Origin: Prillingera fragicola
Taxonomy: Eukaryota > Basidiomycota > Tremellomycetes > Trichosporonales > Trichosporonaceae
Direction of reading: 5' to 3'
DNA: 64,000 bases
Assembly: GCA_002335605.1 (NCBI GenBank)
Contig: BEDY01000001.1
Coordinates: 1,674,001-1,738,000 of the forward strand
Shown: positions 33,501 through 44,774 of the stretch, in pieces
Numbering within the stretch: the first letter of the stretch is position 1
Layout of the letters: each line of letters opens with the position of its first letter
The notes under the pieces: generated by a model
What the model saw: the letters and a program-made list of their open reading frames with translations, nothing else
What the model was told of the DNA's origin: nothing
Databases searched by the model: none
Program-made: the position numbers and the translations under genes

Positions 33501-34756
33501 CCATGGGACGAAAACTGACAAGCAGCTCAGTCTTGAACTCTGGAACGCCGAAGTCAAGACTCAGAACCTCCAGAACGAGGTCGAGGAGCTGCGCGAGCAG
33601 CTAGTTACCAGCGACCGTTCTCGTCCATCTTCGGCGGAGGCACCACAGTCACCGCCTCTGGCTGCCATGCTCGAGCACAACATGACTGAAGTTGCCCTTC
33701 TTCGCAAAACGCTGATCATGACTGAGGAGACTTTGACGTGTGTGCAGGCCGACGGCCAGCGACGCACTCGTGACCACGAACGCGTGGTGGAGCGCCTGAA
33801 CCAAGAGCTGGGCGATCTGGGACAGCAGCTGGACGCCCAGCGCGCCGAGCTGGCCCAGGCCTTGGCCGACAAAGAAAAACATCGCGAGCGCGCCGCCGAC
33901 TTTTATTCTCGGAGTGCCAAGTACCTGGAGGAGGTTGACCGACTCAAGCGCGCCGAGGAGTCGTACAAGGCCGAGATGACCGCACTGCGCAGCGAGAGCG
34001 CACATGCCGAGCTGGATCGCTCCAAGCTTTCCAAAGACGCTGATGCTTTGAGGTACGACTACGGCATGATTCAAGAGCTCCTGGAGTCCAAGGAGCTTGA
34101 ACTCGAGCTCCTGAAGCGTCAGGTTGGCGGCCGGAGCGGATCTCGGGCGGCGGCGCCACTTTCGGTTCCTCGTCCTCCTAAAGCTGTCTCACACCTCACG
34201 CCATCGCCACCAGCCAGCAGGGTGCGCCCCAAGCCGCGTCCAACGAGCATGATTTCTCTCGGTACGCCGACTGCGGCCCCCAGGACACGACTCATCTCTT
34301 CGACCTCGCTAATTGAATGCACGCCGGAATCGGTTGAACCAGCGCCGCCACTGCCACCTGCATCAGCGCCAGGCGTCCCACCACTCGCGCCCACGGGGCG
34401 CCACAACATTGACTCCATGACCGATGTGACGCCACGCCAACGTCGCCTGACCAAACGCGCTACGTCCATCCCCTCGCTTCTCGAGCCAGCGAGCCCGGCC
34501 CCATCTCTACCGGCTACTACCCCGACCAAGACAGCTCAACAGTATGCCCGCCCGACCGTCGCCTCGGCGACTAGGACGCGTTCGCTGCGCTCGACATCCT
34601 CGGCGGCGTCCGCAAGCTCCTCGTCGAATGGTACCAAGGGCCACACCAGGCGGCCATCGGGCATCCCCATTCCCCTCTTCCGTCCACCCTCGTACGTCCC
34701 TTGTCCCCAAGGCTAGTCAAGCTAATCAGTTCAGCGCCGCTTCCAACGTGCCATAA
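30554..34756 (+). CDS. Long coiled-coil protein with two SxIP-type motifs, unknown family
   Basis: Five exons: 30554-31844, 31881-32615, 32651-33489, 33526-34691, 34735-34756 (1350 aa). Residues 1-590 are disordered and rich in Ser, Pro and Arg. About 600-1155 is a nearly unbroken heptad-rich coiled coil (ELRSELGAEEQLRKSDN and similar). The basic C-terminal tail, 1160-1350, is Ser/Pro/Arg/Thr-rich and holds TSIP (1268-1271) and SGIP (1333-1336) in basic, Pro-rich context, as in EB1/Mal3-binding microtubule plus-end proteins. The last exon codes only seven residues after a split codon. Introns 1 and 3 are 36 nt, in frame and free of stops. I do not recognise an ortholog; a cytoskeletal or polarity scaffold is inferred. 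Confidence 0.75.
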
Positions 34757-35653
34757 TTAGCTCACCGCCGTCTTAGCCACACCCATTTTGTGATTGATTG
34801 TTGGACACTATCTGCTGTGACCTGTTGATACTCTTGTCTAGTGCTTCTTGTTGCGTCCCTTGCCAGTTGCCTGTATACTCTCTCCATGTCATGCTTGTCA
34901 AATTGAGGATCCAGTGTACCAGTGTACCACTGTCAGCAGCAGCTATTACCGTCAAGTGGGGACTAAACCAGAGTGCTATTCCCGGGCACAAACTCCTATT
35001 ATTGAGTGGTCTCCGTGCAGTGTTGGTCGGCTGAGTCAGTGAGTGGCCGTCCGGAATCCCAAGACCATCGTATACCGTATCGGGATCTCGGGTTGAACGA
35101 GATCTGACCGTGAGTGAGCCCGAGCCTCCATTGGCATGGAAGAAGATTGTTCACGGAGGGACCAATGTAGGGCACAGCCAGTGACCGAGCTCGCGGCATG
35201 TGCTCTGCCTTCCCTGTTGCTGTAATTGCTGGGCAGTGTCAGTGGTGGCGAGGGGGAGGTGGGCTTGCTGCGAAATAATTGATGATACATCGACGCAGAG
35301 GCTAGCACTTCCACACAAGTGAGAGCTCCACCTCTGCGCCCCTCTTCCTATACACTCATGGCCTGCTGCTGGCCCCGCCGCATGCTCGTAACTCGTACAG
35401 TACGATGAGCCCATCCGTCCCTTGCTCGGTACACGTGCGCCCCTTCCGCTCGCCGACTTTGCACACCTCTCGCACACTCTGTTGCCACTAGGTGTGCCGT
35501 GGGGCTGGAGTTGCTTTGCCTCAAAGCCGCCTACTCCCTCTGGCAGAGTGCGCGTGATACTATCTGCCGTTCGCCAATGTATTCCTTCCTTGTTGTCCAC
35601 GTCGATTTGGTCGCGGCTACTGCCACTGTTCAGAGAGCCTAACCTTGGCAAGG
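34757..35653. other. Convergent intergenic region, no gene seen
   Basis: About 900 bp between the coiled-coil gene and the endosulfine 3' end. Open frames on the minus strand (35151-35870) overlap the endosulfine exon out of frame and lack family motifs. Nothing structured was recognised. Confidence 0.5.
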
Positions 35654-36532
35654 CTAAACCTCGATGTCCTCGTCGACACGGTGTGCGAGTGCACTCGTCT
35701 TGACGGGAGATGAGCCGAACGCAGTGTGGTGCTGGATGGGATACGAGGATGGGGGCTGGGACTCGCGCATGGTACCGGGGGGCGAGATGCGCATGAGACT
35801 GAGGCATCAGTGCGCCGAACACGAAGAGTGCCGAGTAATGGGGCGCATCGTCCGAAGGACCGCGCCACACATGCCGATTCTAAGAACTCACCTTTCGGAC
35901 GGCCGCCTCTGGTGACCGGCAATGGGCACGGCCATGGCCTCGGTGGTGGCAGCTGGGCTAATGCCCATGCCGACAGACTGGCGGCGGTTCTCCAAACCAG
36001 TTGGGAAACCGCCGGGTGAGATGGGGAAGGGAATGGGTTGACCACCAGTGGGCGAGGATGAGAGCTGACCGTTGGAGGGCGGCGAAGCATGAGGAAGGCT
36101 GTGCGTGGTCAGTCGCTGCCATCTATAATAACGCATGCGTACCCTTCGGGTGTGGGAATGGTGGTGCCAAGAGGCTGCGAAGAGACGCCAGCTTTGGACA
36201 TCATGTAGTCGCCAGAGTCGAAATACTTGCGCTCCTGGGACCGTCAGTATCGGGCTGGCAGACGACGACGCACCTTCTGCATCTTGGAGAGTAGGTTCTT
36301 GGCGGGCATCTTGCCGTACAGCTTGAATGCCTTTTGCTCCTGCTCGCTCATTTGCTGCTCTGTCAGTACACACAATCACACACGCTAGGCAGGCAAACGA
36401 ACCGAGAGGTCGACCTTGTTCTGGAGAGCTGTCAGCGGCTGTTCGGACAACTGCCCGGAGTGCGACGTGACCCGGCGACATGCGGCCAAGCGCGCTGCTG
36501 CACCCACTTACCATCTTGTGAGGATTCATCAT
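35654..36532 (-). CDS. IGO1: Endosulfine (Igo1/ARPP19-like), PP2A inhibitor
   Basis: When phosphorylated by a Greatwall/Rim15-type kinase, endosulfines inhibit PP2A-B55 and promote quiescence or mitotic entry. Six exons: 36532-36512, 36420-36403, 36354-36274, 36234-36143, 36098-35892, 35798-35654 (187 aa). The signature FDSGDY is at residues 45-50 with target Ser47, preceded by KLYGKMPAKNLLSKMQKERKY and followed by MMSKAG and IPTPEGLPH. The second exon is only 18 nt (NKVDLS). Acceptor choice for exon 3 is uncertain by one codon (CAG at 36355 or GAG at 36358). The tail is Pro/Ser/Gly-rich and ends with an acidic VDEDIEV. It is longer than animal forms because of this tail. Confidence 0.88.
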
Positions 36533-39466
36533 GGATGCGAACTGATGGGTGGTGTGATGTCGAGGCAAGTAGAGATGGATCGATTGGTCAAATGTTCGGA
36601 AATCGTTCTGGCCCCAGCAGAGATACGAGGTTGCGGATGGGCCAGAGAGTTGTAGGGGACGGACGAAAGCGGTGTCTTGCGAACGGGGTGGCGGCTGAGC
36701 GTGCGAGAGTGTAGCTCTGGGCGCTGCCGAGGGACAAGACTAGAGAGCTGGGAAGAGCGCTTGGTTGCTGCGGCAATGGAGACAGACGAAGAGGGCAACG
36801 GAGTGAGAGTGAGAAGAGGTGGGAATTTGGGTGGGGATTCGGTGGCGTGGTGGTGCAGGTGCGTCTAGGGTGGGAAATGACGCGGTGGTGGTTCTGGCTT
36901 GATTGAGCAGGTGGTTGGGTCTTGCTGGGTAGTGATGGTTGTGTGGGTAGTGTGGTGTTGAAAGGATTTGTACAATTGAAAGCAGTAGACGCGGGGATTC
37001 GACGCGGCGAACAGTGTGTAGGCAGCAGTGTCGAATGGGATTGGGGATACGAGTTGCCAGTTGGAGGTTGGATGGAGGGGGGAATGCCGGTCCAGAACAG
37101 GAGGGAGGTTATCGGCTGGGGCGACGTCGAGGAGATCATCTGAGCAGGGCTAGCCCAGCCAGGATTCACCCTCCGCCGCCAACGACTGGCCGCCTGGCCA
37201 CCTACTAGTGCTGCTGCTGCTGCACAGGGGCGGCATTCTTTCCAAAAGGGGGAATGCCGCCAGCCCGTCATGACCATTTCTTGCATGATTCTACCCTGGT
37301 TTCAGGGTTCACAAATAGTCAGAATCCACAACTGCAGGTCTCCTGACCTGTTGCTCCTCTGCTCATGCGCCCTCGCCCTGTCGCTCTTCGGCCCGAGCTT
37401 CTTTCAAAAACCCACACAGGCACAGGCACCACTGTGACGTCGGGCACTGGCACAGATGGCGACACCCCTCTTCAATTACTGCATCTCAGGCTCGTAATGT
37501 CGCGCACACAATCATGGTTTAGAGCAGGTCTCGTTCATGAGCAGAGGCAGGTCTACCGGCTGCACCCCCTCACCCCTCACGTCGCATCCTGGGGTCTCCA
37601 GGTCGTCCTTTGCCCAATCGCAACCTGGCAACGGCCGTATCGGACCCATATAATCCCTCAGTGCGATCACTGCAGCTATGTCGTGTAGTAGGTCTTAATT
37701 TGCGCAGTCTGGGGCGTATCAGAACAACATCGACACGTCTTTCGACAGACGAATGTACGTCCACAGATGCAGGGTCTGGCGCGGATTGCACTCGTAGGCG
37801 CGGCGGCTGGTTTGGCCAAAGCAACCCCTAGTATTGCCCGCAGCCACGGTGCCACTACTCACGTCCAGCATTTGTATTGATTCAATGCCATAATCGTTGC
37901 ACATTGCATCTGCAGCCCATAACTGACCGAGATAGGCTGCTGGTCAATGCTCTGGCATGCTACACCAGCTCTCCGCTATGATCTCCACTCGCTTGGCCGT
38001 TCCTGTACTTGCGCAAGCACTTGCGTTTGCTCTGAAATCATGTCGTACGTCAGGATAAAGTCAACCCTAACGCGCATGGTGGTGATACCAGTCAAAGGTG
38101 AATGTACCAATCGACGAGGCAATCTGGTCGGGCAAACGAGTGCGGAAACAAGATAGGCTCCTGGCAGATCCCGTTATCCCGACTTGCGGCATGCTGCCAC
38201 CTCGCGAGCCAGCCAGTAGCAAGCTGAGAGCTTGTTGCTTTATAATTTGGTGCACGCTCACACAGAATGCAAGCATCGCATGCTGGGGCCGCAGGTCCAT
38301 GGGAATCATGCCAAGCACACTATCAGACATTCCAGGTCGAACTGGTCAGATACCTTGCTCGCTGACGGTGGGCGGTGCTGGCTCCAACTGCCACTTTCAC
38401 AAGGACGTCCATGATACCGACGCTAAAGCCCAATCGATCCGTGCACACACGGGCCAAAAGTTGCTTTGCCGGACGCTCCACTCTGCGAGATTCGAGGACA
38501 CGCTGGAGCAATGGAGCGTGAGCCACGGACGCTGCGCCGCATGCCCACGCCGGACACTGTGCGCCGACAAGGCATGGATCTCGTTGGCAATAGGTATCGT
38601 GTGGGCGGGAGATTTCAATGCCCCATCTCCACGGATCCACGGATAGTCGCAACTACTCAAGAGGTCATGTGGCTACTCGTTAACTCGTTCCTTGCCGACT
38701 CCATATCGCTGTGGTGCCGGATCCGAGGTGTGTGCCGACAGCCACAGTGACTTGGGCGTGCACGTCCCTGCATAGCTCTAGCGCAGATTCTGTCCTGGCC
38801 ATCAGCCATCAGCTTGGTTAGTCTGCTCTGCTGTGGTGGTATGTGGGCATGGTCATTATTTTTGAGAATTCAGACAACCAAGCCATGTGACGTGTTGTAA
38901 ACAAGCTCTGATAATCGCGGCGATTGTCCAACACGATGCAACCGTGCGACACCAAAACCTGGCAGCATGCTACATACGAAGCTGCAAACGAATGGGTCTA
39001 CTCAACGCGAGTGGGTCGCTTGCCATGTCGCCTCAGCAGATGTCGGACGTCATTCGCACGGAAGCGGCCTCCTCCGCCAGGGCCATTGATTCCTCGCGTC
39101 AGCACGGGATGACCCCGACCGAGTGTGGGGTAGACGCCAGGTACACACTGTAGGATGGAGCAACCGGTCAATTTCACGTGATTAGAGCCCACATGGTGCA
39201 TGCTCGTTTGTGAATGAAGAAGAAAGTGACGGTGTCCGACTCGACAGGTAGTGCGCAAACCACGGACCCGCCAGTTGTCGACAGTCTTCTACTCGACAAC
39301 TGCTCTCTACTGCCCTGGAAAGCTTTGGTCTTTACTTCTCTCACACTGGCAGAAACCCACCAAAAACACAGAGTACCCTCTCTGCGCCGGTAGCCAGTCA
39401 CCTTCCCTTTCACATCGACGCCATTGTGGTCTGGACTTTTACCGTCCGCAAACACCCACACTCGCA
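36533..39466. other. Large 2.9-kb intergenic region between endosulfine and ABC transporter
   Basis: The first 700 bp, upstream of endosulfine, is strongly pyrimidine-rich on the gene strand, as in long fungal leaders, and creates a spurious 232-codon frame. From 37300 to 39466 no frame has neighbour-like codon bias or family motifs. A CACGTG lies at 39175-39180, 287 bp before the ABC transporter start. A long-leader promoter or noncoding RNA could be here, but sequence alone does not show it. Confidence 0.5.
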
Positions 39467-42400
39467 ATGTCTTTGCAAGGTAGCCTCGGCTCAGCTCAGG
39501 CGGTCCTAGACGTTGCGAACGCGTCGAGCAGCCACAAGAGCAAACCTCAGTACGTCGCTCATCACGGCTGCTTGTTATCTCATTCTCACCAACGATGACG
39601 ATGCTGATACTAACCGCCAGTCCACCGCCATTGTTTGTCGCGCACACGCTATACCTCCTCCCGCTGCTGGTTCTCAGCTCGGCCTTTATCCTGTTTGCCT
39701 CGTACATTGGCCCAAGAGTCTACCGTTTCTGCAAGTCCTGCGCGTCCCGACGCCAGCCAATCTTCCTGGACGATGACGACCTCGAAGAGCCTGAAGTCGA
39801 GCCAGCCCCGGCACCACCACCTCTGCCCTCGCAGGGCTTGTGGTACGACTTTAGCGCACACATTCGTAACCTTCGTGCGCACGGAACGGCCATTGTCCTT
39901 CTCGACCTCGCGCGAACGGCGATCCTTATCGCCCTCCTGGGTCTGAGCATCTACGCGGCCATCCAGGCCGAGGCTCCTGAAGCATCCAAAGGCAGCAGTG
40001 GTGCCGGTGGTCTGCTCGAGGCTCTCAAGAAGAAGAAGAAGAAGAAGCACAGGTCGAAGCCTGGATGGTACTCCGACCTCGAGCTGGGAGAGTTCGGCGC
40101 CTGTTTCTTCTACGTGAGTTGAGGTCGTGTGACCCGTTACTAACTACCAGCTCTACAACTTGTTGTTCTCCTTCCTGCTCCTTACGCTGCGACACACGCG
40201 TCTTCGTCGCCGGCTCACGGCGCACGTCGACCTCATGCTCTTCTGCGCGTTTGGCATCTTTGCTTATCGCGACATCTGGCCTAAACTCACCTTCTACCTC
40301 GCTCCCTCGGACATTGACAACTGGGTGACATGGACGCGTGTCGGCCTGCTCGGCGTTGCCGGCATGCTCATCCCGTCGCTCCGTCCGCGCACCTACATTC
40401 CTGTGGACCCGCTGAACCCTACTCCCGTCGACCAGATCCACCCGGAGCAGACCGCGCCCTTCCTCTTCTTTATCTTTTACGAGTTTATGACCGGCCTGGT
40501 CTGGCGCGCATGGCACACTACGTCGCTTCCCTACGACGAGCTCCATCCTCTGGCCGACTATGACCGTGCCGAGCACCTCTACTACCAGCACGTCGAGAAC
40601 ATGGACCCCGTCAAGCGTCGCCAGAGGGGCCTCAAGCCGCGCCACCTCTTCTGGGCCATCATCTACGAGTTCCGCTGGGAGTTCTTTGTCACTAGCGTCA
40701 TGTGTGTCATCTCGGCAACCGCAGAGATCCTCCCCACCGTCGCCATGAAGCAGCTCCTCGAGTACATGCAGTCCGAGGGTAATGGTGCTCTTATCCGCCC
40801 ATTCGTTTGGATCTCCCTGCTGTTCATCGGCCCCACTGTCGGCTCCCTGTCCATCAACTACTACGTCTACATCATGACCCGCTGCCTTGTCCGCGGAGAG
40901 GCCATGCTCACCCAGCTGCTCTTTGACCATGCCCTTCGCCTCCGCATGAAGGATTCTGTCGGAGAGGACGAAAAGGCCGCCGAGGGCGTCCCTGAGATTA
41001 CCGTCGAGGACACTGAGCAGGACGGCGAGCAGACCGACTCTGTCACCGAGGTCGGCAGCAAGGACGCCAAGGGCAAGGACGAGAAGCATGCTCCCCCCAA
41101 GCCCGGCCAGGGTCTCGCTGGCCGCATCAATGTGCTCATGGCCCAGGACATTGAGTCTGTTGTCGAGGGTAGGGACATCCCCCTGCTCATCGTCTTTACT
41201 CCGGTCCAGATTGCTCTTTGCATGGTCGTCCTCTTCCGCGTTCTCAGCTGGAGCTCGCTCTTTGGTGTCACCATGATGCTCCTCACGCTTCCTCTCCCCG
41301 GTCTCATCACCAAGTGGGCCGCGCAGTACCAGGGCGAGCGCATGGCTGCCACCGACGCCCGTGTTGACGCCGTCACCGAGGCTGTCGGGGCTCTTCGTAT
41401 CATCAAGATGTTTGGTTGGGAGGAGCGCATCATGAAGCGCATCGCCCAGAGGCGTGAGAGGGAGCTCGAGCTCACCTGGAAGCGCCGTGTCATGAACCTC
41501 CTCAACGTCATCGTCAACCTCTTCCTCCCCGTTCTCACCATGGCCGCGTCCTTTGCGTCGTACACGCTCATCGAGAAGAAGGAGCTCACTGCCGCCACCG
41601 TCTACACGTCCATGGGCGTGTTTGAGCTCCTCAAGGGTCTCATGTCCATGGCCTTTTACTTTGTCAACGAATGGGTCACTTGCGGTGTTTCGCTCCAGCG
41701 TCTCAACGCGTTCCTCCAGGAGAGCGACATGATCGACGAGTACTCGCAGGGTACTCGGGCGACTATTCAGACTCCAGAGGAGATTGAGGCCGTCTCGAAC
41801 GGTCTCATCCGTCTCAAGGAGGCTACTTTTGCTTGGGGCGTTGACACCGGCAACAAGAACATTATGAACTTTAGGCTCAACGTTCCCGACGTCACGTTTG
41901 AAAAGGGCAAGGTCAACATTATTGCTGGCCCCACTGGCAGTGGCAAGAGCACCTTCCTCGCGGCTCTCATTGGTGAGCTCCACTTTGAGCCTCGCCCGAA
42001 CTCGTTCTTCCACCTTCCTCGTGACGGTGGTGTGAGCTTTGCCGCTCAGGAGAGCTGGTGCACGTCCGAGTCCGTCAAAGATAACATTTTGTTTGGCGAG
42101 CCCTACGACGCTGCTCGCTACCGCAAGGTCATTCACGACTGTGCCCTCGAGACGGACCTCAAGCTCTTTGACGACGGCGATGCTACCGAGATTGGAGAAA
42201 AGGGTTTGACACTTAGTGGTGGCCAGAAGGCCCGTGTCACGCTTGCTCGCGCGATCTACCACAATTCGGCTGTTATTCTCCTTGACGACGTGTTCTCTGC
42301 CCTGGACACTCTTACTTCGCGTTTCATCCTCGACAACCTGTTCAAGGGCGACCTCATCAAGGACCGCACGATTGTCATCGTTACCCACCATATCCATCTT

Positions 42401-44380
42401 GTTGCCCCCGTTGCAAGCTACATGGTCATGCTCAACGAGAGTGGTGCCGTTGCCTCGGCTGGCCCCATTGACCACGCGATGATCTCCACCGCGAGCTCTA
42501 TGGTTGATCTCAAGGCGAGCGAGGAGACCTCTGCGCCGCCTCCCGACGCCGAGGCTCCTGCCACCGAGGAGGCCGAGCCTGCTGCTAAAAAGGCCAACAA
42601 GCTGATCAAGGACGAGGAGAAGTCCGAGGGCCGCATCTCCAAGCGCGCCATGATCTCCTTCTTCAGCACCTTTGGCGGCCCCCTCTTCTGGGCCATGTAC
42701 TTTGGTCTTTTGACTTCTGGTCTCGCCGTCACTGCTTTCCAGACATACTGGCTGGGTCTCTGGGCACAGGCTTACAACGAAGCAGAGGACCCTGCCCAGG
42801 TTTCGGCCGTCTACTGGCTTGGTCTCTACCTGGTATGGGTGACCATTGGTGTCATTGGTGTCGCTGTTTCGTCCATCGTCTACTACCTTGGTGCCATGCG
42901 CGCCTCGCGTGCCATCCACGCCAAGCTTGTTTCTTGCATCTTTGGCGCCTACATGCGCTTCCTTGACTCGACTCCTGTGGGTCGCATCATTGGCCGCTTC
43001 ACCAAGGACATGAAGACTATTGACGGCAACTTTACCGAGACTGCCAATGGCCTGTTCGACATTACCCTCAACCTGATCATCAAGTTTATCACCGTCGTTT
43101 TCCTCGTGCCCTTCTTCTCCGTTCCTGCCGTCATCATTGGTGTCATTGGTGCCTTTATTGGCGAGGTCTACATTCACGGCCAGCTCTCTGTCAAGCGCGA
43201 AATGTCCAACGCCAAGAGCCCCCTGTTCTCGCACCTGTCCGCTGCCGTCTCTGGCATTGTCTCGATTCGTGCCTACGCCGCCCAGGACCAGATCCGTACC
43301 CAGGCTCGCACCAAGGCCGACAAGTACACTCGTGCTGCTACGGCGTTCTACAACCTCAACCGTTGGGTCACTGTTCGCATTGACATGCTTGGTGGCGTGT
43401 TCGCGGCCTGTCTCGCCGCGTTCCTCGTCTATGTCTCGCCGCTCAACCCCACCAAGGCCGGTTTCGCCCTCACCCAGGCTATCTCGTTCTCGATGATGAT
43501 TCTGTGGTGGGTGCGCATGATCAACGAGCTCGAGGTGCAGGGCAACTCGATCGAGCGTATCGAGGACTACCTCGTCATTGACCAGGAGCCCAAGTCTGTC
43601 GAGTCGCGCAAGCCTCCCGCTTCGTGGCCCACCTCGGGCGAGATTCTCCTCAAAGATCTGTCAGCCAGGTACTCTGAGGATGGCCCCACTGTTCTGGACC
43701 ACCTCAACCTCACCATCAAGTCTGGAGAGAAGATTGGCATTGTCGGTCGCACGGGCTCTGGCAAGTCGACTCTCACGCTTGCTCTGTTGCGCATGATCCC
43801 TACGACTGGCCAGGTCTACATCTCGGGCGTGCGTACGGACCAGATCAACCTCAACGACCTTCGCTCGGCTGTTACGATTATCCCCCAGGACCCTATTCTC
43901 CTCTCTGGCACGCTCCGCTTCAACCTGGACCCCTTTGATGACCACGATGATTCGACCCTGAACGACGCGCTCGAGCAGTCTGGCCTTGGCAATGTTCGCC
44001 GCGCCGCGTCTGGCACTGCTACTCCCCTGCGCATCACCCTTGATACCCAGATTGCTGCCGGCGGCTCCAACCTCAGTCAAGGCCAGCGCCAGCTCGTTGC
44101 CCTTGCTCGCGCTCTTGTGCGCCAGAGCAAGGTCCTGATTCTCGATGAGGCGACCGCCAGTGTGGACTTTGAAACCGACCGCAACATTCAGCAGAGTATC
44201 CGCAACCTTCCCGACACGACAACTGTGCTCACTGTCGCACACCGGCTTGCTACCATTTCCGACTATGACCGTATTCTTGTTCTCGGCGCTGGCAAGGTGC
44301 TCGAGTTTGACACGCCAGAGAACCTCACCGCCAACAAGGACAGTTACTATGCCAAGCTTGTTGAAGCTATGGAGGGCTAA
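39467..44380 (+). CDS. ABCC-type (M​RP/YOR1-like) full ABC transporter
   Basis: Exporter of conjugates or drugs at plasma or vacuolar membrane. Three exons: 39467-39549, 39621-40113, 40151-44380 (1601 aa). An N-terminal membrane region (TMD0-like, about 190 residues before exon 3) carries a poly-Lys cytosolic loop. TMD1 then NBD1: GPTGSGKS (785-792), LSGGQKARVTLARA, ILLDDVFSALD. TMD2 then NBD2: GRTGSGKS (1391-1398), LSQGQRQLVALARAL, ILDEATASVD. NBD1 keeps Asp in the Walker B Glu position (LLDDV), the usual degenerate site of ABCC proteins. Linker between halves is acidic and Ala/Pro-rich. Strong C-ending codon bias suggests high expression and produces a long spurious antisense frame. Substrate not predictable. 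Confidence 0.93.
40027..40047 (+). repeat. (AAG)7 microsatellite coding poly-Lys in the ABC transporter
   Basis: Seven perfect AAG codons encode Lys7 followed by His-Arg-Ser-Lys in a loop between N-terminal membrane segments. Perfect codon repetition makes length polymorphism between strains likely. Confidence 0.9.
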
Positions 44381-44774
44381 ATTTGTTTTTGCATAAGATT
44401 GTTTTAATGCATAGTGATTGTTTCCACTGTGTCGTGGTTGTGCCGTCGTTTGAGCATTGAGAGACGTAGACGAGTACGCGAGTGGTGTCTTCAGAGCTTC
44501 AGACATGGGCACGATAAGTTCAAGTGGATATGGTGGAGGTGGTGCCTGAAATATAATCCCGTCTCGCATCCATCAGTGCGACCTCCACACGGGTGCATCA
44601 CCGTCTGCACTCTTCACTGTATGAGACCTGCTCTCACTCAACTGGCGCGAAGTCGCCTGCATTCTCATCTAGACAGCCGAAAAGTCCAGCCAGTACAGCT
44701 TCTGGACGGTATCCGTATTCTCCTCAACGGCACAGCACCGCCAATGTGAGCCACACTCGCCGTCCCCTCCTCAA
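44381..44774. other. Spacer between ABC transporter and RNase H1
   Basis: 394 bp between two genes on the same strand. It presumably holds the transporter terminator region and the RNase H1 promoter. No distinct motif was recognised. Confidence 0.45.

Noticed and set aside
36588..37286. Open frame of 232 codons upstream of endosulfine on the minus strand.
   Set aside because: It is Pro/Ser/Thr low complexity from a pyrimidine-rich leader and shows no splice continuity with endosulfine.
38098..38646. Open frame of 182 codons on the plus strand in the large gap.
   Set aside because: No domain, scattered rare codons compared with neighbours, and many Cys/His in no pattern. It overlaps equally long frames on the other strand.
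40025..43234. Open frame of 1069 codons on the minus strand, opposite the ABC transporter.
   Set aside because: It is the exact antisense of a strongly C-ending, highly biased gene, which removes stops on the other strand. The product is Asp/Glu/Val/Gly-rich without any domain, and the sense frame has all ABC motifs.
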